Shown one piece after another: positions 1 through 5,300 of a DNA stretch of 5,300 bases (position 1 is the stretch's first letter; every line of letters starts with the position of its first letter). The stretch lies in contig WFOJ01000099.1 of the NCBI GenBank assembly GCA_015488125.1, positions 1 through 5,300 on the forward strand. Reading direction: 5' to 3'. Origin of the DNA: Mariprofundaceae bacterium. Its GTDB lineage: Bacteria > Pseudomonadota > Zetaproteobacteria > Mariprofundales > Mariprofundaceae. Both the position numbers and the translations under genes were made by a program. A model generated the notes under the pieces. It was not told the DNA's origin. It did no database searches and worked only from the letters and a program-made list of their open reading frames with translations.

Positions 1-2
1 CG

Positions 3-776
3 GTCGGCGAGCCGATCAATCCGGAGGCATGGATGTGGTATTACAAGGTGATTGGTGGCGAACGTTGTCCGATTGTCGATACCTGGTGGCAAACGGAAAC
101 CGGTGGTCACATGATCGCCCCGATGCCTTTTGCCACGCCCACCAAACCCGGGTCAGCCACCCTGCCGCTGCCCGGTATTGCGGCTGAGGTGGTGGATCGC
201 GATGGTCAGCCAGTCAGCGCCGGTGGCGGATTATTGGTCATGACCCGCCCCTGGCCCTCCATGTTGCGCGGCATCTGGGGGGATGATGCACGTTATGTTG
301 AAACCTATTGGAAAAAATTTGATGGCCGCTATTACTTCGCGGGCGACGGGGCGCGCAAGGATGAAGACGGTTATTTCTGGATCATGGGTCGCGTCGATGA
401 CGTGCTGAATGTTTCCGGTCACCGCCTTGGCACCATGGAAATCGAATCGGCATTGGTCTCTCATGAGGCCGTGGCTGAAGCTGCCGTTGTTGGTCGTCCG
501 GACGACATCAAGGGAGAAGCCATTTGTGCGTTTGTCGTCCTTAAAGAAGAAAAAACGGATGATCTGCCGCAATTGTTACGCCAACACGTGGCCAGGGAAA
601 TTGGCGCGATTGCCAAACCGGACGACATTCGTTTTGCCAACAGCCTGCCCAAGACGCGATCGGGCAAAATCATGCGTCGCCTGTTGCGCGATATTGCCGC
701 CGGCCGCGATATTCAGCAAGACACCTCAACCCTGGAGGATCCCGCCGTCGTCGAACAACTGCAATCATCACTGTGA
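3..776 (+). CDS. acs: Acetyl-CoA synthetase (AMP-forming), C-terminal part, 5' end outside window
   Basis: Acs activates acetate with ATP to acetyl-AMP and then forms acetyl-CoA in the cytoplasm, allowing acetate assimilation. The reading frame is open from base 3, so the first ATG at 33 is internal; the enzyme is usually about 650 residues and 257 are seen here. Visible family signatures are GEPINPEAW at the left edge, TWWQTETGG (bases 81-107, adenylate-forming core), KPGSAT, the GDGARKDEDGYFW segment with its adenylate-binding Asp, the hinge GRVDDVLNVSGHRLGTMEIE, and the C-terminal PKTRSGKIMRR. In that last motif the Lys at 666-668 corresponds to the catalytic lysine that is reversibly acetylated in Salmonella Acs (K609). 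The tail with TLEDP is also typical. No frameshift or lost key residue is seen. The gene converges on pyrG. Propionyl-CoA synthetase is a weaker alternative, because the WWQTETGG and hinge context fit Acs best. Confidence 0.95.
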   Translation, partial: VGEPINPEAWMWYYKVIGGERCPIVDTWWQTETGGHMIAPMPFATPTKPGSATLPLPGIAAEVVDRDGQPVSAGGGLLVMTRPWPSMLRGIWGDDARYVETYWKKFDGRYYFAGDGARKDEDGYFWIMGRVDDVLNVSGHRLGTMEIESALVSHEAVAEAAVVGRPDDIKGEAICAFVVLKEEKTDDLPQLLRQHVAREIGAIAKPDDIRFANSLPKTRSGKIMRRLLRDIAAGRDIQQDTSTLEDPAVVEQLQSSL

Positions 777-785
777 TCAAGGGCT

Positions 786-825
786 GATAAGTCCTGTAGG
801 TCCCATGCGACCCACAGGACTTATC
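786..825. terminator. Hairpin between convergent acs and pyrG, probable bidirectional terminator
   Basis: GATAAGTCCTGT (786-797) and ACAGGACTTATC (814-825) pair perfectly over 12 bp. After an A/C mismatch, GGTC (799-802) pairs with GACC (809-812), leaving a six-base loop, CCATGC. The hairpin starts 9 bases after the acs stop and, read on the other strand, 5 bases after the pyrG stop, which is where a shared terminator would sit. Neither side is followed by a T-run, so it is not a textbook intrinsic terminator. It could instead act as a U-tract-free terminator or as a 3'-end barrier against exonucleases. The structure is seen directly; the function is inferred. Confidence 0.7.
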
Positions 826-830
826 CAGGC

Positions 831-2471
831 TCAGTCTGTATGCCGCGCTTTGGCCGCTGCCACGAAATCCACAAACAAGGGATGTGGCTTGTAAGGACGC
901 GACAGAAATTCAGGATGAAACTGGCAGGCCAAAAACCAAGGATGCTGACGAACTTCGATGATTTCCACCAGCGAATCATCCGGCAGCGTGCCTGAAATCA
1001 CCAGTCCGGCATCCACCAGCAACTGACGATAATCATCGTTGAATTCATAGCGATGCCGATGCCGCTCCCGCACTTCTTCCTGCTGATAAGCCGCTGCCGC
1101 CAGCGTCTGCGGCAGAATACGACAGGGATAGCCGCCCAGGCGCATGGTGCCGCCCATATCGCTGGCCATATCGCGCTGAATACGGCGGCCTTGCTGCTCC
1201 CACTCCGTCATCAGCGCAATCACCGGATGCCTGGCCCGTTCCTCAAATTCGCTGCTACAGGCATCTTCCAGGCCGGCGACATGGCGTGCAAATTCAATAA
1301 CTGCCAGTTGCATGCCCAGGCAAATACCAAAAAACGGCACGCCCTGTTCGCGGGCATAACGAATAGCAGCGATCTTGCCCTCAGTGCCACGCTGACCAAA
1401 GCCGCCAGGCACAAGGATGGCATCCACATCCGCCAGCCGTTGTTCCACCGCCTCCTTCTCCAGTTGTTCAGCATCGACGTAATCAATCGTCACTCGGACA
1501 TCATTGGCAATACCGCCATGGATCAATGCCTCATTCACCGATTTATAGGCATCCTGAAGCTCTACGTATTTGCCGACCATGGCAATGCTTACACAGGTCT
1601 TCGGCTCGCGAATTCGCTGGCAGATGTGTTGCCACTCGCGCAGGTCAGGCTGCGTATCGTCCATACCGAACTTCTGCAACAAGACGCTGCCCAGGCCGCC
1701 TTCGCGCAGTGACAGCGGCACGCCATAAATGGTATCGCAATCAGGTACTTCAATCACTGCCTGGCGATCAACATGACAAAACATGGCGATTTTGTCTTTT
1801 TGGGATTTTGGTATCGGTTGCTCGCAGCGGCACAGCAGCACATCCGGCTGAATGCCGATTTCGCGCAACTTCTGCACCGAGTGCTGCGTCGGCTTGGATT
1901 TCAGTTCGCCAGCAGAGGCAATATAGGGTACCAGCGTCAGATGCACAAATGCCGTATGACTGCTGCCAAGACTGAAGCGCAACTGACGAATGGCTTCCAT
2001 AAACGGTAGTGATTCAATATCGCCCACCGTACCGCCAATCTCCACCAGCGCAAAATCGGGTTGATCATCAGCCAGCGCCAGAATACCAGCCTTGATGGCG
2101 TCGGTAATATGCGGAATCACCTGTACGGTCGCGCCAAGGTAATCGCCGCGCCGCTCCCGCCGTATCACCGTCTGATAAATCCGTCCGGTAGTAAGATTGG
2201 ATTTACGGCTCATTTGGGCATGGGTGAAACGCTCGTAATGCCCCAGATCAAGATCGGTTTCCGCGCCATCATCCGTGACGAATACCTCGCCATGCTGATA
2301 AGGACTCATGGTGCCTGGATCGACGTTGATATACGGATCCAGTTTCTGCATGGCGACGCTTAGTCCCCGCGCCTCAAACAAGGCGGCAAGTGAGGCGGCG
2401 GCAATGCCCTTGCCCAGCGAGGAAACCACGCCGCCAGTGATAAAAATGAATCGGGTATGCGTATTATTCAT
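831..2471 (-). CDS. pyrG: CTP synthase (glutamine-hydrolysing)
   Basis: PyrG converts UTP, ATP and glutamine to CTP, the last step of de novo cytidine nucleotide synthesis. The protein has 546 residues, close to the roughly 545 of E. coli PyrG, so it looks complete. The N-terminal synthase (amidoligase) domain has the P-loop GGVVSSLGKG (residues 13-22), KLDPYINVDPGTMSP (43-57), HGEVFVTDDGAETDLDLGHYERF (60-82) and VEIGGTVGDIESLPF (143-157). The C-terminal class I glutamine amidotransferase domain has the oxyanion segment PGGFGQRG (355-362), the nucleophile Cys384 in GICLGMQ, and the His519/Glu521 pair in CQFHPEF. It starts with ATG 11 bp after the xseA stop. No clear Shine-Dalgarno sequence is visible in that gap, so translation probably depends on coupling to xseA. 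It is the last gene of the minus-strand run and ends at the hairpin facing acs. Feedback by CTP is known for the family but leaves no DNA signal here. Confidence 0.98.
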   Translation of the reverse strand: MNNTHTRFIFITGGVVSSLGKGIAAASLAALFEARGLSVAMQKLDPYINVDPGTMSPYQHGEVFVTDDGAETDLDLGHYERFTHAQMSRKSNLTTGRIYQTVIRRERRGDYLGATVQVIPHITDAIKAGILALADDQPDFALVEIGGTVGDIESLPFMEAIRQLRFSLGSSHTAFVHLTLVPYIASAGELKSKPTQHSVQKLREIGIQPDVLLCRCEQPIPKSQKDKIAMFCHVDRQAVIEVPDCDTIYGVPLSLREGGLGSVLLQKFGMDDTQPDLREWQHICQRIREPKTCVSIAMVGKYVELQDAYKSVNEALIHGGIANDVRVTIDYVDAEQLEKEAVEQRLADVDAILVPGGFGQRGTEGKIAAIRYAREQGVPFFGICLGMQLAVIEFARHVAGLEDACSSEFEERARHPVIALMTEWEQQGRRIQRDMASDMGGTMRLGGYPCRILPQTLAAAAYQQEEVRERHRHRYEFNDDYRQLLVDAGLVISGTLPDDSLVEIIEVRQHPWFLACQFHPEFLSRPYKPHPLFVDFVAAAKARHTD

Positions 2472-2482
2472 GGTGTCGCAGC

Positions 2483-3979
2483 TTACTGCTGAGCGTTTTT
2501 TTTGCCAGTTGTTCGCTGGATTTTCGTGGTTTTCACAACGCGGGTATGCGCCAGGCCATCGGCAAAATGCACCGATAAGGCCTGCCCTTTTTGCAATTGC
2601 CCCAGACGTGTCACAAGCTTCCCCTTATCATCTTGCACCAGCGCGTAACCACGATGCAGTACTGCGCGGGGATCCATGCCATGCAGCTTGGCATGTAACG
2701 CCTGCCAATACGTTCTGCCCTGATGCAATCGCACCTGTATGGCCCTGCCACAACGCTGCGTCAGTTGTTGCAGCACATGACGGCGGCGACTGGTTACATC
2801 CGAACGCAGGCGGATCAATGCCTGGCGGGCAAGCATCAGTTGCCGCGATGACTGTTGTAGATGGCCATATTGCATAGCCTGCAAGTGGCGCTCCAGGGCA
2901 TGCACAGCTTGTCGCTGACGTTGCAGTTTCAGGCGTGGTTCCTGTTGCAACAGTCGTTGCCGCAGCGCCACCAGCGCGCCTCGCCGCTGTTGGAGGCAGT
3001 AATGGCCGCCATGTTGCAACTGCCGATACAAACGATCCACATCATGACGAGCGCGGTCATGCTGCCGGTGGCGTAATTGCGCCATCAGCGCGCCTTGCTG
3101 TTGCAATTGTCGGCGGGCATGGTTCAGACGCTGCAACAGCCCTTGCCGCCACTGGCGCATATCCGGTAATTGGTGGCGCAGCGCCTGACGCGAAGGGCAA
3201 CACAGTTCCGCCGCATTTGAAGGGGTGGCGGCACGCACATCAGCAGCATAATCCACCAGCGTGGTATCAATCTCATGACCAATGCCGCTGATCACCGGAA
3301 TGCGACTTTCGACTACTGCCTGTACCACGCATTCTTCATTGAAGCACCACAAATCTTCGATACTGCCGCCACCGCGTACCAGCAAGATCACATCCGCCTG
3401 TGTGTGTTGTGCCTGCCGCAATGCCCTGGCAATCTGCGGCGCGGCCTGCATGCCCTGCACGGGCGTGTTGATCAGCGTTAAACGCAACCAGCCAGGACGT
3501 GAATGCAGTACCTTGCGGACATCCTGCAAGGCAGCTGCCTGTGCCGATGTGACAATGGCGATATGTTGCGGCAGGGCAGGCAGCGGTTGCTTGCGTTCGG
3601 CGGCAAACCAGCCGCGCGCCGCCAACTGCTGTTTACGCCGTTCCAGTTGCGCGGCCAATTGACCGGCTCCCAGCATTTCCACAGCGGTTACCACCAGTTG
3701 ATAACTGCCGCGTGCCTCATAAACGCTGATATGGCCGTGAAAAATAAATGCTTCGCCTTCCTTGGGCTGCAGGCGCAGGCGACTGGCTGTTGAGCGCCAG
3801 ATGACGGCAGCGATCGCTGCATGAGCATCCTTGATGGTAAAATAGCAATGCCCGGAAGCAGCACGGCTAAAGCGCGATACCTCGCCGCTAAGCCGCACAC
3901 GCGAAAAGCCGCGTTCCAGCTGCTCGCGAATACGCGCCGTCAGCGCGGTGACGCTTAATGGCGCCTCATCGGCGTTCAT
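2483..3979 (-). CDS. xseA: Exodeoxyribonuclease VII large subunit
   Basis: XseA is the catalytic subunit of exonuclease VII, which with several small XseB subunits degrades single-stranded DNA from both ends to oligonucleotides. An N-terminal OB-fold DNA-binding domain (about residues 5-105) includes the typical LSGEVSRFSRAASGHCYFTIKD region. The catalytic domain has Asp153 in the IVTS...LQDV segment, Arg202 in LVRGGGSIEDLWCFNEE, and His235 and Asp238 in SGIGHEIDTT. The spacing matches the conserved Asp, Arg, His and Asp of E. coli XseA. A long Gln/Arg/His-rich coiled-coil region (about 260-430) leads to a C-terminal LHGMDPRAVLHRGYALV segment. At 498 residues it is somewhat longer than E. coli XseA (about 456). 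The ATG at 3979-3977 overlaps the phoU stop (TGATG). A GTG one codon upstream (3982) is also possible, giving 499 residues. No good Shine-Dalgarno is visible, which suggests coupling to phoU. xseB is not in this window. Confidence 0.95.
   Translation of the reverse strand: MNADEAPLSVTALTARIREQLERGFSRVRLSGEVSRFSRAASGHCYFTIKDAHAAIAAVIWRSTASRLRLQPKEGEAFIFHGHISVYEARGSYQLVVTAVEMLGAGQLAAQLERRKQQLAARGWFAAERKQPLPALPQHIAIVTSAQAAALQDVRKVLHSRPGWLRLTLINTPVQGMQAAPQIARALRQAQHTQADVILLVRGGGSIEDLWCFNEECVVQAVVESRIPVISGIGHEIDTTLVDYAADVRAATPSNAAELCCPSRQALRHQLPDMRQWRQGLLQRLNHARRQLQQQGALMAQLRHRQHDRARHDVDRLYRQLQHGGHYCLQQRRGALVALRQRLLQQEPRLKLQRQRQAVHALERHLQAMQYGHLQQSSRQLMLARQALIRLRSDVTSRRRHVLQQLTQRCGRAIQVRLHQGRTYWQALHAKLHGMDPRAVLHRGYALVQDDKGKLVTRLGQLQKGQALSVHFADGLAHTRVVKTTKIQRTTGKKNAQQ
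2495..2503 (-). promoter_or_regulatory. A8 run with A_AAA_AAC heptamer at the xseA 3' end, possible slippage site
   Basis: On the coding strand eight A residues followed by C (bases 2503 down to 2495) encode Lys-Lys-Asn in xseA, four codons before its stop. The last seven bases form A_AAA_AAC in the correct phase (X_XXY_YYZ) for tandem -1 ribosomal slippage. A run of this length also permits RNA polymerase slippage. The -1 frame then reads without a stop through eight codons into the pyrG ATG, because pyrG lies in that frame. Only a weak 4-bp stem follows and no upstream stimulatory Shine-Dalgarno is seen, so function is uncertain. Confidence 0.25.
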
Positions 3980-4677
3980 CACTGGTCTTTAGCCAGCAAA
4001 CGCTCCACAGCGCTGTGGTCAACATGACGAATATCATGGGCGCGAATAATATAAATCACCATTTCGGCGATATTGGTCGCATGGTCGGCAATGCGTTCCA
4101 GGTTTTTGGCGATGCCGGAAATCATGATCGAATTGCCAATATCACGCGGGTCTTCCATCATATAGGTCAGGGTTTCGCGATACAGCGATTTGTACAGCTC
4201 ATCCACCTGCCGGTCATGCTTGATCACGGCCATGGCCAGATCCACATCATGACGAGAAAAAGCATCCAGGGCATCGCCCACCTGCTTTTTTACCCGCTCA
4301 TACATCAGCTCAAGATTGGCATAATGGCGCGGCAGGACGTGCAGATTATCGAGAAACAACTCGGCAATGTTCTTGGTCAGGTCACCCATGCGTTCAAGAT
4401 CGGTAATCACCTTGCTGGCTCCCATAATCAGGCGAAAGTCGCGGATCACCGGTTGACGGCGCACCAGAATATCACGAATCAGTTCATCACAGCGTACTTC
4501 CATGGCATTGATGGCGGCATCATCATGAATAATGGATTCCGCCAGTTCATCATCGTGATGTTGCAAGGCTTCCAGCGAACAGCGCATGGCTTTTTCCACC
4601 ATGCCGCCCATCAGCAACACATAATCGCGAACCTGACTCAGTTCGCGATCAAAATTTCGCATGACATGTTCTGCCAA
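3979..4677 (-). CDS. phoU: Phosphate-signalling regulator PhoU
   Basis: PhoU is a cytoplasmic, usually dimeric, helical protein that restrains the PhoR/PhoB response and the Pst phosphate transporter when phosphate is plentiful. The 232 residues form two tandem PhoU three-helix domains. The N-terminal one has MGGMVEKA (23-30), RRQPVIRDFRLIM (73-85) and the metal-cluster motif TDLERMGDLTKNI (92-104). The C-terminal one has ALDAFSRHDVDLA (136-148), TYMMEDPRDI (171-180) and the second motif NLERIADHATNIAE (192-205). E. coli PhoU is about 241 residues, so this is full length. The start is TTG at 4677, chosen because TGAGGAG lies 6 bases upstream; the in-frame ATG at 4662 would place that site 21 bases away and shorten the first helix. 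The gene begins 13 bp after the M16 peptidase stop and its TGA overlaps the xseA ATG. No pst or phoB/phoR genes are present, so it stands apart from the usual pst operon. It could be a PhoU paralogue with another partner. Confidence 0.93.
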   Translation of the reverse strand: MAEHVMRNFDRELSQVRDYVLLMGGMVEKAMRCSLEALQHHDDELAESIIHDDAAINAMEVRCDELIRDILVRRQPVIRDFRLIMGASKVITDLERMGDLTKNIAELFLDNLHVLPRHYANLELMYERVKKQVGDALDAFSRHDVDLAMAVIKHDRQVDELYKSLYRETLTYMMEDPRDIGNSIMISGIAKNLERIADHATNIAEMVIYIIRAHDIRHVDHSAVERLLAKDQ

Positions 4678-4683
4678 TATCAG

Positions 4684-4690
4684 CTCCTCA
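4684..4690 (-). promoter_or_regulatory. Shine-Dalgarno site deciding the TTG start of phoU
   Basis: The coding strand reads TGAGGAG here, a near-perfect anti-16S match. Six bases (CTGATA) separate it from the TTG at 4677-4675. It begins one base past the peptidase stop codon (4693-4691). It is the only strong ribosome-binding site visible at the three gene junctions of this run. Confidence 0.7.
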
Positions 4691-5300
4691 TCACAGGGCG
4701 ATGATTTTCATATCTGGCAGCGTTTCCGCTGTCGCCCGGTCAGTAACCACTGCCGTATGGGCCTGTGCTGTTAGCCAGCGTTCACTGACGCGCTGTAAAT
4801 CATTCAGTGTCACCTCCAGTACCCGTTGCCGCCGCCGCTGACGACGTTCCGGCGTATGACCCGCCAGCGAACGATGAAATGTCGAAGCTGCCTCACCTGC
4901 CGGTGAGCCTGGCGCATCCATACGCCCGATCACGCCCAGTATCGCCTCTTCCAGCAAGCGCTCTTCATGGCCACCCTGCAACATCCAGTCAATGGCCCGC
5001 TGAAAATCGTCCAGCGTTTCCTGCAAGCGAGGGTCACGATAGGAGAACATGCGGAAGGTGCGCGTGGACGGATCAAACACTGCTCCGCCACCATAGGCCC
5101 CGCCTTGCTCACGGATGCTGCGATGCAGGAAATTATTACGCAAAAACGGCGCCAGCACTTGCAGCGCCGCTGCATCCTCATCTTCGATACCGACGGCTTT
5201 CCAGGCGCGGGCGCAAAAGTTGACCTGGGTACTGGTCACCCAGGCTTGTTGCACGACTTCATCGCTGGCAGGCGCGGCCAGCGTCAGCGGTTCGGCAGGC
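4691..5300 (-). CDS. M16C (PreP/insulinase-like) zinc metallopeptidase, C-terminal part
   Basis: The 202 visible residues match the end of presequence-protease-like M16C peptidases, which form a closing chamber from two homologous halves and degrade short unfolded peptides. The frame is open to the right edge (a GTG at 5254 is simply an internal Val), so the N-terminal half with the inverted zinc motif HxxEH lies outside. Seen here are TSTQVNFCARAW, RNNFLHRSIREQGGAYGGGA, FRMFSYRDPRLQETLDDFQ and EEAILGVIGRMDAPGSPAGEA. The Arg and Tyr of REQGGAYGG (Arg at 5113-5111, Tyr at 5095-5093) correspond to the substrate-anchoring Arg/Tyr region of the second half. Family members are near 970 residues, so about a fifth is visible. 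It ends with TGA 13 bp before phoU and is the first gene seen of the run. Family assignment is firm, but the exact substrate and the presence of the zinc site cannot be judged from here. Confidence 0.9.
   Translation of the reverse strand, partial: PAEPLTLAAPASDEVVQQAWVTSTQVNFCARAWKAVGIEDEDAAALQVLAPFLRNNFLHRSIREQGGAYGGGAVFDPSTRTFRMFSYRDPRLQETLDDFQRAIDWMLQGGHEERLLEEAILGVIGRMDAPGSPAGEAASTFHRSLAGHTPERRQRRRQRVLEVTLNDLQRVSERWLTAQAHTAVVTDRATAETLPDMKIIAL

Noticed and set aside
231..572. A 113-codon minus-strand frame inside acs.
   Set aside because: It is antisense to conserved acs motifs, with no supporting start signals.
409..894. A 161-codon plus-strand frame overlapping the acs end and running into the pyrG end.
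   Set aside because: It is a shifted frame of acs; the acs frame carries all the conserved motifs through to its stop at 776, and this frame runs straight through the terminator-like hairpin.
1053..1712. A 219-codon plus-strand open frame inside pyrG.
   Set aside because: It lies wholly antisense to conserved PyrG sequence. There is no ribosome site or domain signal to support it.
2472..2482. A possible promoter or ribosome site between xseA and pyrG.
   Set aside because: The gap is only 11 bases and contains no recognisable -10/-35 boxes or Shine-Dalgarno sequence; coupling to xseA explains it better.
3958..4704. A 248-codon plus-strand open frame covering all of phoU.
   Set aside because: It is antisense to a clearly conserved phoU. 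Its His/Asn/Ile-rich translation resembles no family I recognise and follows from phoU codon usage.
5224..5244. A 7-bp inverted repeat (CCTGGGT/ACCCAGG) with a 7-base loop.
   Set aside because: It lies inside the peptidase coding region, has no T-run, and has a size expected by chance in GC-rich coding DNA.

Overview
The window is ordinary, gene-dense bacterial chromosome of moderately high GC (judged by eye). It holds five protein genes and almost no non-coding DNA. The protein variants look proteobacterial, most likely gammaproteobacterial or close to it: Acs, PyrG and PhoU all resemble the Escherichia/Pseudomonas type. I cannot name the genus. There is no sign of a mobile element, CRISPR array, tRNA or rRNA.

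Layout: bases 3-776 (+) are the C-terminal part of acetyl-CoA synthetase (acs), whose start lies left of the window. A 54-bp gap (777-830) separates it from the convergent pyrG and is mostly filled by a strong hairpin (786-825), probably a shared terminator. From 831 to the right edge everything lies on the minus strand. In transcription order this is an M16C/PreP-like metallopeptidase C-terminus (5300-4691), phoU (4677-3979), xseA (3979-2483) and pyrG (2471-831). Gaps are 13 bp, a 1-base overlap and 11 bp, so the four genes almost certainly share one transcript. Its promoter would lie beyond base 5300 unless an internal one exists inside a coding region.

The genes do not form one pathway. 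The run combines peptide degradation (M16), phosphate-signalling control (PhoU), exonuclease VII large subunit (XseA) and de novo CTP synthesis (PyrG). XseA and PyrG both touch nucleotide or DNA metabolism, but the grouping may reflect only shared expression.

No undescribed system is evident. The most notable detail is the xseA-pyrG junction. A run of eight A on the coding strand, containing an in-phase A_AAA_AAC heptamer, lies four codons before the xseA stop. A -1 shift there would run without a stop into pyrG in its own frame. Other points are a TTG start for phoU, a terminator-like hairpin with no U-tract, and a variant residue pattern beside a catalytic Asp of XseA.
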